Below, in pieces: positions 1 through 13,800 of a DNA stretch of 64,000 nt (position 1 is its first letter; the number at the start of each line of letters is the position of its first letter). The DNA comes from Antedon mediterranea (lineage: Eukaryota > Echinodermata > Crinoidea > Comatulida > Antedonidae), in contig NC_092676.1 in the NCBI RefSeq assembly GCF_964355755.1, forward strand, positions 9,654,288-9,718,287, given 5' to 3'. Below the pieces are notes generated by a model, which was given only the letters and a program-made list of their open reading frames with translations, was not told the DNA's origin and did no database searches. Position numbers and translations under genes: made by a program.

Positions 1-1147
1 TTATTAGTTTGTCAAAAATAGATACAACAAAATTATTATTTTAGCAGTCAAAAGGGGGAAGCATGCTGTACTGTAGTATGGAATTGCTACAATTACTCAG
101 TCTGTGTGCACTGCTTGTAGGCCTATTCTGTTGGAATAGGAAGAGAAATATAATTAGCGTTACAGAGATCTTTATAACATGCCTGTATGATTGCATTCTT
201 GTAATTTGATTTGTCGCATCACATGCAAAAAAAGTGATATCTAATGACGATTAGTAGTGGGCTCTAATGCATGTTTAGCTTTCTGCAAACATTTTGAAAA
301 TTATAACATTTTTGCCATACAAACAAAAATGTTGGAGCAAGTTTACTTTAGAACAGTAGGTGTTTTATAAATAAATAATGAATGTTTTGTATCCGTTAAA
401 TGGAGAGAATATTTCATTCGAATGAAGATTGACTGGTCTATTTAACTTGGCTCCATCTTGTTAAATAGAGCAGGTAAACTTTCAACTCAATATTCTCACC
501 ATCCAACTCACTTATAAACATTCATTATATAGTATTTGTATGCATAATAACAGTTAACAGGCACGGACAAATTTGAAACCATTAGTGATAATTATCTTTT
601 AAAACAGATTATGAGATCGCCACACATTTGTTGCATCTGATAATTATGCAGGTTGCATAACTAGGTGCTTACTATTGTATTCAATAGGGTGCAAAGGTGA
701 CAATATGTTGTAATGACTGATTAAGTTAAAGATCTATTGTCTGAGTGTTAGACAATGGGTTTTGGTTAAATCATGGATAATCCATGGTTAAATTTAACCA
801 TTTTGTCTTTTTGTAAGTGAAATCTTTATTTTTATTGTTTTTTTGGGGGGGACAATACATCTTTAAACCATTTACCCTTTTATTTATTTAATAGGCCTAA
901 AGGAAATAAAAAAGTAATTTTTTATTTTTTACAATGTAAGTAAAACCAAAAAAAAAATTTGATAATTTTAGACTAATTGTATAATGAAAAAATATTAATA
1001 ATTATATATTAATATTATGTAAATTATGTATTTCAATGTACAGTATAAATGAACAGTATATTTATATACACAACAGCAGCTCAAAACAGGGAAGTGTAGA
1101 GAACTGAAATACTTGGCCCTATTTTACAGGGAGAGAAGGAATTAATT

Positions 1148-1464
1148 ACCGTATTTACTCAAATAAATTGCCCAGAGCATTTATTGTTCAGGAGCAGGTT
1201 TTTAGGGGGAGTTTATTCTAGGGAGGCGTTTATTCAGTGGATTGTTTATCTTTTGTGAAAAAAATACAACACAATTGATATCAAGAAGTGATAAAATACA
1301 GTGAAAATGGTATCAAAATGCTTGGTAAATTCAGGGAAGAGTTAAATCTTCCCTGGTAAATTGTAGATCATGTCAATCAATGAATTCTACAGCGCTAAAA
1401 ATAGAAATGTGTTTGAATACAATGTATTATGCATGTGGCGGGCCTTTATTCAAATAAATATGGT
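1148..1464. mobile_element. MITE-like element, accgtattta termini
   Basis: A 317-bp segment starts with accgtatttactcaaataaa and ends with the approximate inverse, tttattcaaataaatatggt. The inside has no ORF. Related sequence, including the shared phrase cttggtaaattgtagat, occurs in both arms of the inverted-repeat element at 11373-14755 and at 45455-45670. It is a non-autonomous DNA element by structure; the superfamily is not assigned. Confidence 0.6.
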
Positions 1465-3101
1465 ATTATTATATTTATATATAGACAACTTTTATAGTTA
1501 GTGTTGTGTTGGCACCTTGTAAGTTTTTCACTCAGAAATTTTAGTTTGTCAATTCAACTTTTGTGTTTTAAAATTGCTGAGTGGCCTTTCTAGATCGTAG
1601 GTAACGAAAACAATTTATACTGTATATTTTCTTTTTTTTTGTAATTTATACAATTAATGCTTATAGTTGATAAAATAAAGGCGTATTATTACAATTACAT
1701 AAGGTATAGTAATAAAGTTGTGATAATTATATTGTTTTGGAATTTTTATACAACCAGTTTTGATATTCACTATGCTCAGCGGTGTAACGCCTACGAGCGC
1801 TCCTCACTGGCTAAACCCAGGGGCCCCGTAGCTTGAGAGGCCCGCAGCAGTACAAACAAAAAAAACATGTCCGATACTGTGCTTTTGTCTGTGGGTCTAC
1901 CTTTTACAAATGTTGGAGTCACTATCAGAATGTTTTGTTCTAGGAACGACTTCAAAGTTCTGCTACTTCAAAAAATCATGAAAAAGCTTTAAAACGGCAG
2001 AGCGGCTGGGTGGCCCTACCATCTTTGGCCCTGGCTTTTTTTAATTTGTTTTTTTTGGGGGTGGGGGGGAACAATACTGTACATCAAGATTTGTTTCCAC
2101 TAGAGCTGTAGTTGCAAGGACATAGACGTGATGCAACCACAACGCAAGCGATTTGACCAATCAAAAAAGTCAACTCAACATTTTCTTTAGAGGAATATAG
2201 ACTTTACATCTTTATTTGTATTTCTTATCACCTTCAACCGATTGCAGATAAAAAGAGTGTACATTTTAAGATTAACAACATGTAGGTAAACTTTTCACTA
2301 CAAAGTATCTTTTCATTTATTTATCTAACACACATGAAGCAATATTTACAAATACAGTTAGTGAGGTAATTAAATAAGGTATCTTCATTCAATAAAAAAT
2401 GGCAAAATTTACAATGAATGAATGAAATTAAATATTAAAAAAACCTTTTATTGCAATTAGTATGATTTAAAAAGTCTATTTCCTGTAGACTAATGTCCCA
2501 AGTTATCGACTGTCTAACATAAAACACATTGATCAAACCTATAAACAAAGAATTTTACCAGGCATTGTTAACTAAGGATAGGCCTACAGGTTTCCTGCAT
2601 TGCACATGCCTAGCATTTCAAATGGTAGCTGCATATTAATGCAGTTTCGCACAATTTTTATCTAGTACCCTTTTCACACTTATATAATGTAAATATAAAG
2701 TGGTAACCAGGTTTGCATAATATAAAGACAAAATGTCCCAAGTTGTTACTGCGTGTGAGACTATTGACCTGGTATTAAGCTGACCAATCATAGTAATCAA
2801 ATAGCGCGCAACTATGCTCGATTTCCCACGGTTAGCGTATGCATGTGTGAAAATGTCTAATAAATCAGAAACCTGGTAACAACTTGTTACAATTTATGCA
2901 GATGTGAAAAGGGTATTAAAATAAATAAATTTTATAATTGCATTTGTTAATAATAATATAGTTATGTATTTTTACATCATTAAAAGACAAATTATTACAA
3001 TATAAAAAACAATTAAAATCTTTCAATATTTAGTTCAAATTATATTAATAATGCAAGCTCTTATTTTATTCATCACACAAAATTTAATATAAACAATAAT
3101 A

Positions 3102-3278
3102 TACAGAGTTAATAAACGCAATCAGTGTTCTCTTGCATAGACCACAATGCTCAAGGTTTATACAGAGTTAATAAACGCAGTCAGTGTTCTCTTGCATAGA
3201 CCACAATGCTCAAGGTTTATACAGAGTTAATAAACGCAGTCAGTGTTCTCTTGCATAGACCACAATGCTCAAGGTTTA
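3102..3278. repeat. 59-bp tandem repeat, three copies
   Basis: Three head-to-tail copies of a 59-bp unit start at 3102, 3161 and 3220. Each starts tacagagttaataaacgc and ends caatgctcaaggttta. The copies are almost identical (one a/g difference in the first), so the duplication is recent. Confidence 0.9.
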
Positions 3279-4009
3279 GGTAATAATAATTTCATTTCAC
3301 AACAAAAAAAGAAAATGAAGAACAGACAAATATTGAGTTTTTTGAAAAGTATGTTTATAAATTATACTCAATGCTTGTAGAGCTATTATTAAATCCTGGC
3401 ATATTTGTAATTCTAAACGAAATTTTCAAAAAAGTGTTGTTACAATTACTTCAAATTCACTCTACTTACTACAACAGATTAGATTTAGAGAGTAAAGAAA
3501 ACATTACAAAATTGTAAGCGGTGAAGTGTATGTATACAAGTATGTTGTACAATATTCTCTACTCCATGGTGCAAGGTATTAGATTTTGGCTTTGTGCTTA
3601 CCAGTGTACTTCTTTAGATATTCTAGTCTATGCCTAGCTCCTCAACTGTAGGTTAAAAATCAGAATTGTATTAAGAGGTGTATAAACCAGCCTAACACTA
3701 TGTGCTTTGTACCTCATTATTTCTTTCAATATCACTTTGAACCTTGACCTTTCCCATTCCAAAAATCATTCCCGCACACCCGACGTCAGTACAAGTTTAA
3801 TAGAATGGCAAACTAATGGTTTAAGTAATATTTAAAATGTTCAACCATAGATTTATAACGTTTTATATGTATAGGTCCATGGTTAAACTCAAAATTATAC
3901 ACATTGTTATAATTGTCCCCCTGAAAAAATATTTAACAAAAACAAAAAAAATGTTTAATATGCATGCTATAGTTATTTACTATGACCAAGAATTTGATTA
4001 CAAATTATT

Positions 4010-4340
4010 TACTAAATAAATAAATGTTAACTTTTAGTTAAACCAGTTGACAAGTACTTACTTGCTACGTTTCAGCTACTTTCAGTAGCCTTGGTCACGC
4101 AAATGACGTTGACATGATGTTCTGTCATTCATCATAGTTCGGTGAATTGCGCCACCTCTCGTCTGATGTTCAGCTTTCTGCTGGTGTCCCCCTTTGGATG
4201 CTTGGGTGTGAACTATGACGAATTACAGAACATCATGTCAACGTCATTTGCGTGACCAAGGCTACTGAAAGTAGCTGAAACGTAGCAAGTAAGTACTTGT
4301 CAACTGGTTTAATTAAAAGTTAACATTTATTTATTTAATA
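4010..4340. mobile_element. Foldback element with about 130-bp arms
   Basis: The left arm (about 4010-4142) is repeated as its reverse complement in the right arm (about 4207-4340), separated by a loop of about 65 bp. Both arms contain the phrase gctgaaacgtagcaagtaag or its complement and end in an AT tract (taaataaataaatg). There is no ORF. It lies a few hundred bases beyond the CSTPP1 stop codon. Confidence 0.8.
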
Positions 4341-4670
4341 TCCATTGAAACCAGATGAAATTTTTTGAGAAATTATTTACTGAAAAATAGTAATTTAAAG
4401 CCAAAAAATTGTAAAATTGCCTGTCAGACAATTGGGTTTTAGAAATGTAATCATTTATGTTGTGTTTAAATCATTTATTTTATTGTGTTTTTTTCTGTGG
4501 AACTTTATTAACACTGACAAATGACATTATAAAATCTCATTTTTATCAATCTTCTTTTTCCATGAAAATTCAATGTGAATATAATTTTGACTAAAGGACA
4601 TCAATTTTAGACTGACTATATATTAATTATTATGTAAAAGAAGAATCATAGTAAGATATCAGTAAGGCAC

Positions 4671-4848
4671 CTATCGCTTCAGTTGATTTTCATTGAATAC
4701 TATATCATCTGAGATGTCAGCTCGTGCTGGCAAGATGCCAATTTCAGCATTAACTGGCTGTGATTTGGCAAGGGCCATTAGGAACCCATAGAAAGACACT
4801 CGTTTTGAACTGGAAAGTATATCATCCAAACAAGTAACAGCAGGATGA
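4671..4848 (-). CDS. CSTPP1: CSTPP1 terminal coding exon
   Basis: TTCTTTCAG acceptor, then 178 nt encoding HPAVTCLDDILSSSKR, VSFYGFLMALAKSQPVN and a C terminus ending NENQLKR before TAG. FYGFLMAL is the family signature here. Confidence 0.92.
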
Positions 4849-7800
4849 CTGAAAGAACAAATATTTCAATTTAATATATTTATTTCCACTTTATTTAGAG
4901 AGGGTAACGTTTCCAGCTGAACATGCAGGCTAGCTGATATCCAGCAGCCCACTTTAAAATGATAAAGTATAAAATCTATTACACTTAACTAATTTAAACT
5001 CTTTACAATATAAACTACATTTAATAGATTATGATTACAATACAATAAAGAAATTAAAATTGGATGAATTTTTTAAAACGGTTGGTAATAAATTAATTAA
5101 ATGCATTATGTTCATTCATGGTTCATTACAAAAAAGACAATATGGTCAGGATCATTATTCTGCATAATGCAGTTATTAGTTCTTGTGCATTATACCCACT
5201 ATTAAAGAACTACCGTCCGGACCCAACAAAGTAACTCCTTAATAGGGTTGTCACCTGAATAGGGTATGCTGTATATTGCCACTTATTTCACAGGAAAGGG
5301 TCCTCATAAATAGGGGTGGGTGTCCCTATGTTTTATTTTATTATCCATTTCGACACCTAATCACTGCAACATGTACTGAACAACATATTTGATTGAATTA
5401 GTTGTTTTCAAATAAAAACATGATAAAAAATCACTTTGATTAACCAAATTATTTGTTTAGTTGAGCATCATAGAGAAATCGTATATTTTTTTTGTTGAGA
5501 AAATGGGATTTTACTATATTTTGCATTATAATGCATATTCATGTAAAGAGACATGAGCCCTCTATAGTAATTTATAGTTTTTCCTTTCTAGTTTGAAGAG
5601 GGCACTCTGAAAATGGCTCTGTGAAGTGGGAAATGGCTGCGTCATCCACCTTGGCGCAAGTCTTCCATCCAGCCGAAAGTAGGGCCTAGGCTTAATACAT
5701 ACACGTCAAACATATTTCAATCTTGGAAACCAAATGTTACTTAAAATCTAACATTTAATGCAGTCCCAATTGAAATTTTACTGTATAAACTTCAAGCATA
5801 ATAATAAGACTAGACATCTATCCCTTTTTGTCAATGCATGCCTAAACAAAAGCACCATAGTAGTTTGACCATACAGATATTATACAATCTCTGTGGTTTG
5901 ACCTATATGTTTAGCCAGTGAGTGCTTATAGCCGTTACGCCACTGCTGGATATAGTGAACAATATCTCACTGCAACAATGTTTCAAAGTAAAAGTTCACG
6001 AGACAGTCACTTCAATAAATGAGTAAACAGACTGTAGTTACTGCATTTGAATAATTTAGGAATGGTTCCTTGTAACATTAACTATTTATTGCACTGATTA
6101 CTAGCTGCATATTAAGGAGGTGTACATATACAATGACCGGGATAATAATTATGAAGTGCTTTAGAAAAGCATTAAGTACTACAGTATAAGATTGACATAT
6201 TGCTTCTTGATGAAGTGTATAAAATTAACAATATACACAATGTTATACAGTAGGGTCACATTTTGTCAAAAATTGCAATTAATTTATAAAATTTTAGTTT
6301 AAAATTATGTCTTGGTAATCTTATTTAATTATAGTTTCCGTATCATGGACAGTAACGTAAGTCAACACTACAGTTCTTGTTACGTTTCAAGTTGTGTTGT
6401 TTTTATGTTGTGTTTATATTTTTCCTTCCCTTATTCCATAATTTATTTATTATTAATATTATTATTGTTTTTTATTCATTTATTTGTTATATTTTTTCTT
6501 CAGAGGCCATCAAGGTAAAGCAAATTGAACTTGATAAGAGATCAGTTCAAAACTGTTCAATTTCACTTACAGTTAACTACATTTTTTCACTGCAATGTAA
6601 TTGTGATGTTTCGATGGTGAAGTTTATGAACACACAAAATAGTTATTATTAATTAAGGTTAAAGCAACATATTAAAAGAGCAAACAAAATGTAGTTACTG
6701 CAGTAACTACAGTAGAATCATTTTGACATGGCTCTGATTAAGATAGAAATACCTTGATGAATGATAAATGATTCATAAACCATGGTTCCTAATAAACAGT
6801 TTGTTTGAAACGGTATATTTTTTCTTCATCATTGTTTACTTGATGTAATAAAGGATTGAATCATAGGGGCCCACCCTAAATTTCTAAAATGCAAAATATA
6901 GAACATTGGTTTAGTTCAGCACTTAATTTCCCAATCATAGGCCCTCTGGGCCCATCCCTACCCAACCCACCTCATTCTAAATCCTGGATAAATAAAGAAT
7001 ACTCAACCTATAATTGACAGATTGGCAAGCATGCTTGAGAGCATCTAGAAACATGTTGGCATCAATACCATCTGCATGTGATTCAACTGCTGCTGGCCTT
7101 TGTTGCTGCTTTGGTGAGGAACTCTCACTTGGTACAACTACTGCTTCTCTTGGGCTCATCGTTGTGTTTAGAAGTCTTTGGTAAACACTTGAACACTCAA
7201 TTAAGAATTCTAGTTTGCCAAAAGAAAGTTTAATATTATCAGTATCATAATGTTATCAAGTAGAACTTGAGTTGCCTTTTCTCTCCTTCCTTTTTATCTA
7301 TTATATATTTATACGTTTTTATATAAAAATGTTTTCTGTGTGGGTATTTATTTTTATTTTGAAGACAATTTTTTTATCATAAATTGCATGTTTTTAATCA
7401 GCAATATCTGCTATCTCTCGATATTTTGATTTAATTTGCAATGTACCAAAATTTTACATCCCATTTGAAGGACGACTAGTATCTTGTCTAGGATACAAGC
7501 AATATGGATTGACCATGCTAAAGCGATATCTTTTTCAATTATACCATACTGCTCTCATGATATCTGTATTACTGTACATGCACATATCAAACAAGAAATT
7601 GTAATTTCAGCATGACTAAATGTACAGTACAATATGGTATTAAATTGGAAAAATCAATGGAGGCTATATCAACGCACACTGACACGAAATACATCCACAG
7701 CTAAAACGGTCTAAACTACACCTCCCACAACTTTTAACTAGCCTGAAATAGGATTGGCCATACACCAATCCTCCTGGCTAATAACAAAAGAAAGCCTTCA

Positions 7801-10800
7801 TGAGATCAACCACCAACAAGTCAATTATACAAACCCTTGAGGTACAGTACATTGATGATCACTATAGTCTAATCTTATAATATCATTAGCTTACCACAAT
7901 AGTAAAATTGAATTTGAAAGGCAAAGAGAAAATCTGCAAAGGACATGAGGGAGTTGAGGGCGTCTTCCATGATGCGAGCTGTTCTCTGTACAACTTCTAA
8001 TGGAAAATTAGCACACAGTATACACAGCAATGAATGGTATTCCCTTACATTCAGCAAATCTGTGGAAAAACAAATATTAATCAATTTCTATTTCGATTTA
8101 GATTCTCAGACAAATTTAAACTATTGTTTGTTATTTTAGTAGACCAGAGATTCATTAAAATAAAAGATTGACATGAATTGAAAATTATGTTACTTGTTGA
8201 GCTTTAACTCTCTGACTAATTGAGTTTAACGTTTTAAAAGAATTCATTGTGACTGTGTAACATATTCACCTTACACTTTACAATAAATAAAATATCAAAA
8301 CAACCAATTTTAAAAAACTGGGAGAATTTGCATTTTTCAACCGCAAGTTTGTACTCACCGCCATTTCTTCCGATGTATTTATAACATTTCCAAAATGTAT
8401 GTATAAATGAAGCTCTGTTATGGGATGTTTTTTGAATGAATTCAAATTCACGATAAAGTGTATGTGTTCCACTTTGAACACTCTGAAAACTAAAGAGACA
8501 CAACATTATAATAACAACATTATAATATTTATTAGGTCACCATATGAATGATTGAAAGAAATGAGAATAGTCACTCTTAAGGCCCATTTACACTAGGGCG
8601 ATAACGATCGACAATAAATAGATAAACATACATTTTTCTTGGATAAAACAAAAGAAATTAGAACAGTTTTCGTTCTAGAACTACCGGATAATGTATGCTG
8701 TACAGTGTATTTGATAAAAATAATATTTTTAAAAATCCAATCATATGATGTCATGATCAATAAAAAAAAATAAAATTGTATTGTAACGATATTATTGCTC
8801 TTACTAATCATGAAGTCATTTGATTGGATGTGTGGAAAAATTATTTTCATCAAAGGCAGCATAGATGATAATCTTTAGTTCTATGATGAAAATTTGTTTA
8901 ATTCTTTAGTTTTAGGTATGAAAAACGCATCTTTTTATCGTCGATCGATAAATGGGCCTTTATACATTACTGTATATAATACAATAAACAACAGTAAAAT
9001 AACACACTGGCGCAACACAAGCGAGTTCACCAATCACAAGCGACAGTTAGGATGATCCAAGTGTCATTAATTAAACTGTATAATCTAATTTAGTGAAACC
9101 TATTGCCACCATCAACCGTGTGCCTAATCTAAGGCCTTATTTTATATCGGCAAATTCAACCGTGCACCTTTATATAATATATATACTGTACCGTACTTTA
9201 TTTATTCACGAGACTGATGTACAGCACAACTCATTCAATCAACATTGATTGTTTTTGAACAAGTTTGTGATATTACAAATTAATCACACACTTTGAAAAT
9301 TATTCTGTTGAGGAACAGTCAACTCTGCCTTTTTAAAACTATATATTACTAGATGCAATAATGGTTGGCTGTAATCTTGCATACAGTATAAGGACTTACT
9401 ATTCAGTGAAGAACTTTGTAATCTTGCATACAGTATAAGGACTTACTATTCAGTGAAGAACTTTGATATATTTATCTTTGAATTTTCTTCTTTCAGTTCC
9501 AGCAGTTGATGAACTGCATCTTCAACATATACTAAAATTTGATTTTTGTCTGAAAGAAAATGACATGACTTTAAAAATAAAAAAATACATACAAGACCAA
9601 AATAGATGTTTCTTTATAGGCCTAAGCTCATCCAGTTACATTCAAGGTTTTTCAGAATTTATTTTTATAATTTTTTTAATAATTTAAACAATAAAATTGC
9701 ACAAGGGTATTCTTGAGCTTTGTATTGGTTTAAAATATTTTTTTATTCATTCAATTGAAATGTGTGTTTAGATTCAATGTGCGTATAACATGCACATTTA
9801 GGCAAGAACAGCATTTATAAGGGTTAATAAAGATATTTATTATGGTTAAACAACACAAAAGAAAATGAGCGAAATACTGAGAGAGACCCATGGACATGTT
9901 ACAGTACAGTATGTCGTATTCAAATTTTAAAAACAGGTTTACTTGCTCAATTCTTAGAAAAATTGCACAGCCATATAGGCCTTCATGGCAAGGCCTTTGA
10001 ATACTTTGCATTGCGATTTGAAATTACAAGGATTTTATTGCGCTGGCGCAGCATAAGATTCAATGTTTAAATTTTAAATACATTCTTGGCCTATCCTACT
10101 GACACAAAAAATTTTGAAATGTCTTGTAAGCATTTTGAACTACTTTTATAAGAAAGGGGTAAATGAATAAAGCAATTTAAAGCAAAAATTATTAGAATCG
10201 GACCAGTATTAGCGGAGATATTATCATTTAATTAACGTCTTTTGAAGGAGATAATCTTTATTGTTTTTATTGAAAAAGAAGCACAGACAGACAAAAGAAA
10301 GATAAAAGAATCTATCTGCATAAGAAAAAGACCACATAATATCAACAGAGACATTGGTGGGTATGACCTCCCACATACATATGATAGTTTGCTGGAAAAA
10401 GTTGAAGCAGGAGGGGGCCAGCGGAGACGCTCTATCGTCAATACCAACCAGACGGCTGGTGGCGCTGTTCAGCGTCACTTACAAAAAACCAGACCATTCC
10501 AACACAGGCATTAGTCTGAAGCAGCTGACAGATTGTCGGCGAAACGTCACGAAGGTAATTTTATTCCCTTTTCGTTGTTTTGGTTCAACATAAAAGTAAA
10601 AATCCACAAAAATTTATTGTTTTAATTAAACAAAAACTGCGTCTCCTACACAATTTGCACTATGTTTTGTAATGTAAATTCAGCACCAGTTATCGATGAA
10701 TTTTTGTCTGGTACGGTTCTATTGTACGAAATTAATTATTTACCATTTGTATAAAATTAATTATTGATTAATATTCAAGGTCATTTTTAAAGATCAAGTT

Positions 10801-13800
10801 CATTTGCTGAGGTCAAACGTCACCGATAAAAGATAAATACAACATTTCAAATAGTTTAACTTTATATAGAACTGGCAAATTTTATTAACAGAATTAACTA
10901 TCATAACGCATTATAATGCCACTATAATAATCCCTTATTATTTATATTATTAAATATTATATTTAATATTATATATAAAATATTCATAACACAAGGCTTA
11001 TCAAATCTCTTTTGGATATTTAGTGGTTCTGAAAAGAACCGTTTGTTTTGATTGTTTTTTTCTAATTTTTTGTCTTCTTTTTTTCCCCAGATTTTCCAGC
11101 AAAGGTTGATACCATTAATCCCTTATGACCACAAGATCCCCATTCTTTAAATCTGCAATTATTTCATCCATATCCATATAATAGTGGTCAATCTCCTTTG
11201 TCGATGGATCCGTCTAAACAATTTTAAATTCGCCAGTTGTGTCCTTAAACTCTGCAATGGTTGCTTCACCACCACCAACTCCATTCTTTTCATTGGACCA
11301 CAGATGAGTAATTTTTTTCTCAAAAAGAATCAGCGGATAAATTCTTACATTCTTTATTTGCAAGTTGTCTATTACTCTAGTAGCTAGATCAACTTTCGTA
11401 TGCACTTTGAGGTCCAGAGAATTTGACTTCAGAAATTGGTTTAGGGTGGTCAAACAATCATTTTTGGCTTGGTTACACATTTTGAAAATGTGGCGAAAGG
11501 TCAAAAGGTCAGGGTGAAAGGTCATAAGACCAAACACCAATATGTCCTTAAATCTGAACAACCACTGGTCACAGCGAAGTAATTTTGGTCTCAAATTGAT
11601 CAGAAGGTATACATTTATATTCAGTCTAATGGGACATTTTAGTTTAAAATGACCGGAAATGCCATTTCTGACCTTTGACCCACAACCCAGGGCATGTATT
11701 TATCTCCGTAACTACTGGTCGTAGACACTTGAATTTGGTTTTAAATTGTTCGAAATATATATTTTGTTATTTGAAAAACATTTTGAAAAATGTTACAAAA
11801 GGTCTAAGGGTCAGGGTCAAGGGTTATATAAACAAATAAATAAAGGTACTTGTATCTCGGCAACCACTGGTCGCAGCAAGTCAATTTTGGTCTCAAAATG
11901 TTCAGAAGGCATGCATTTATATTCCGTCTAATGGGGCATTTTAGTAAAAAATGATCAGAAATGCCATTTCTGACCTTTGACCCACATACCAGGGCATCTT
12001 CATATCTCTGTAAGTACTGGTCGTAGAAACTTAAATTTGGTATTAAATTGTTCGAAATATACATATTTACATTCATTGTAATAGAAAATGTGGTTAAAAG
12101 ATGAACAGAAAATACTATTACTAATGTTTCAAACAAAAAACATATCTCTACACAACTTATCCTTAGACAGTAATGTTATGCAATATGATACTTTAAATTG
12201 TTTCAATTTCAAGTAGGCCTACTAGTTATTGCTGTCCACGAGAACATTTTGATATAAACGTCAAGCTCAACAGTTCTTTTCAGAATGCTAGAAGTAACTT
12301 GCCATGTGTATCCGATTAAACGCCCCGGGCATTTATTGTTCAAAAGGGTTTTTAGGGGGAGGAGAGGCATCTTTATTTGGGGTATAATATGGTAACATGT
12401 ATGATCAAATAAATACCACCTAGATGTAAAAAAATACAGCACAATTAATATAAAAAAATGATAACATTATGTCAAAATGCTTGGTAAATTGTAGATTATG
12501 GTAATTAATGAAATGTGTTGTGATACAATTATTTTGTAAATGCATGTGGCAGAGCGTTTATTCCACATGATGTTCTATTGGAGGGAATGGAGGCTTTTAT
12601 TCAAAGCGGGTGTTAATTCGAATAAATAATCGAGATCAACAGTTAAGAATGCTAGAAGTAACTTACTATAGTTACCCGAATAAAAGGTCCGGGCAGTTAG
12701 TTATTCATGGAAGGCGTTTATTTTGTTTGGGTGTAATAATGGTAACATGTATAATCAAATAAATACACCCCAGATAAAAAAAAAAAATTAATATAATAAG
12801 AATAATAACTGGATTAAACCTCATTCTATCCTGTTGCCAGTACAATCATGTAATAAAAGGTATCACAGACAACTATAATAGACCAATTCATTGTCATTAT
12901 TCCGTAACACTGTTGCATAATATTTTTGAATGACAAAACAAGACAAAACTTATACATAATAATATGTATAAGTTTTGTCGGTGTATATTATACACGTCTG
13001 TTCCCAGTGTAGATAATAAAACAATATATGTTTCTGGAGATTTATTATCAATACCACTAGAAACTTTGACATGTTTTAGGTACTGAATTCATTGACAATA
13101 AAAGCATCAGAAGTTATCATGATAAAATCATACTACAACACTGTACTACAGTACACAAGGGTGTTTTCAGGAAAGCTGGACATATTGTACAATAGTAATG
13201 AAGCTATGTATTGGCATTTAAAAATATGCAAAAGATTGTTGTCAAATTGTAGTCACAAACAAACAGATGATAGAATGAAGATCCATTATGAGTGCAATTG
13301 TGTCAGGATAATGATATGTCATTGTTTTATATCATTATACTGGCACCTGGAAGAGAAGATCCATTTAATGTTATCTATGACAGTGTCACTTTTATTCTAA
13401 AAGACAGAAACATTTCGTTAAAAAGCATAAAGAAGAAAACGAATCATGTAAAGTACCTTTTATCAGTTGAGAAACGAATTATAATTATTAAAATTAGAGT
13501 ATTTATTCGAATTAACACCCGCTTTGAATAAAAGCCTCTCTCAAATAAACGCCACCATTCCCTCTAATAGAACACCATGTGGAATACGCCCGCCACATGC
13601 ATTTACACAATAATTGTATCACAACACATTACATTAACTACCATAATCTACAATTTACCAAGCATTTTTTTCACTTTTTGATATTAATTGTGCTGTATTT
13701 TTTTTTACATCTAGGTGGTATTTATTTGATTATACATATTACCATATTATACCACAAATAAAGATGCCTCCCCTGCCCCTAAAAACCCCTTTGAACAATA

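Larger units (their letters stand above)
1..4670. other. AT-rich non-coding flank downstream of CSTPP1
   Basis: No coding exon was recognised on either strand; the short open frames here are AT-rich and lack conserved motifs. The stretch holds dispersed repeat fragments, three listed separately. A fragment near 1765-1815 (ending in cactggctaaaccc) resembles the reverse complement of a segment at 5895-5950, so these are two inverted copies of one dispersed repeat. The 3' UTR of CSTPP1 should lie just below 4671, but its end cannot be placed. Confidence 0.6.

Noticed and set aside
6312-6652. Overlapping hydrophobic ORFs (FIFFLPLFHNLFIINIIIVF)
   Set aside because: T-rich intronic sequence of CSTPP1 gives such frames by chance; no motif or splice support.
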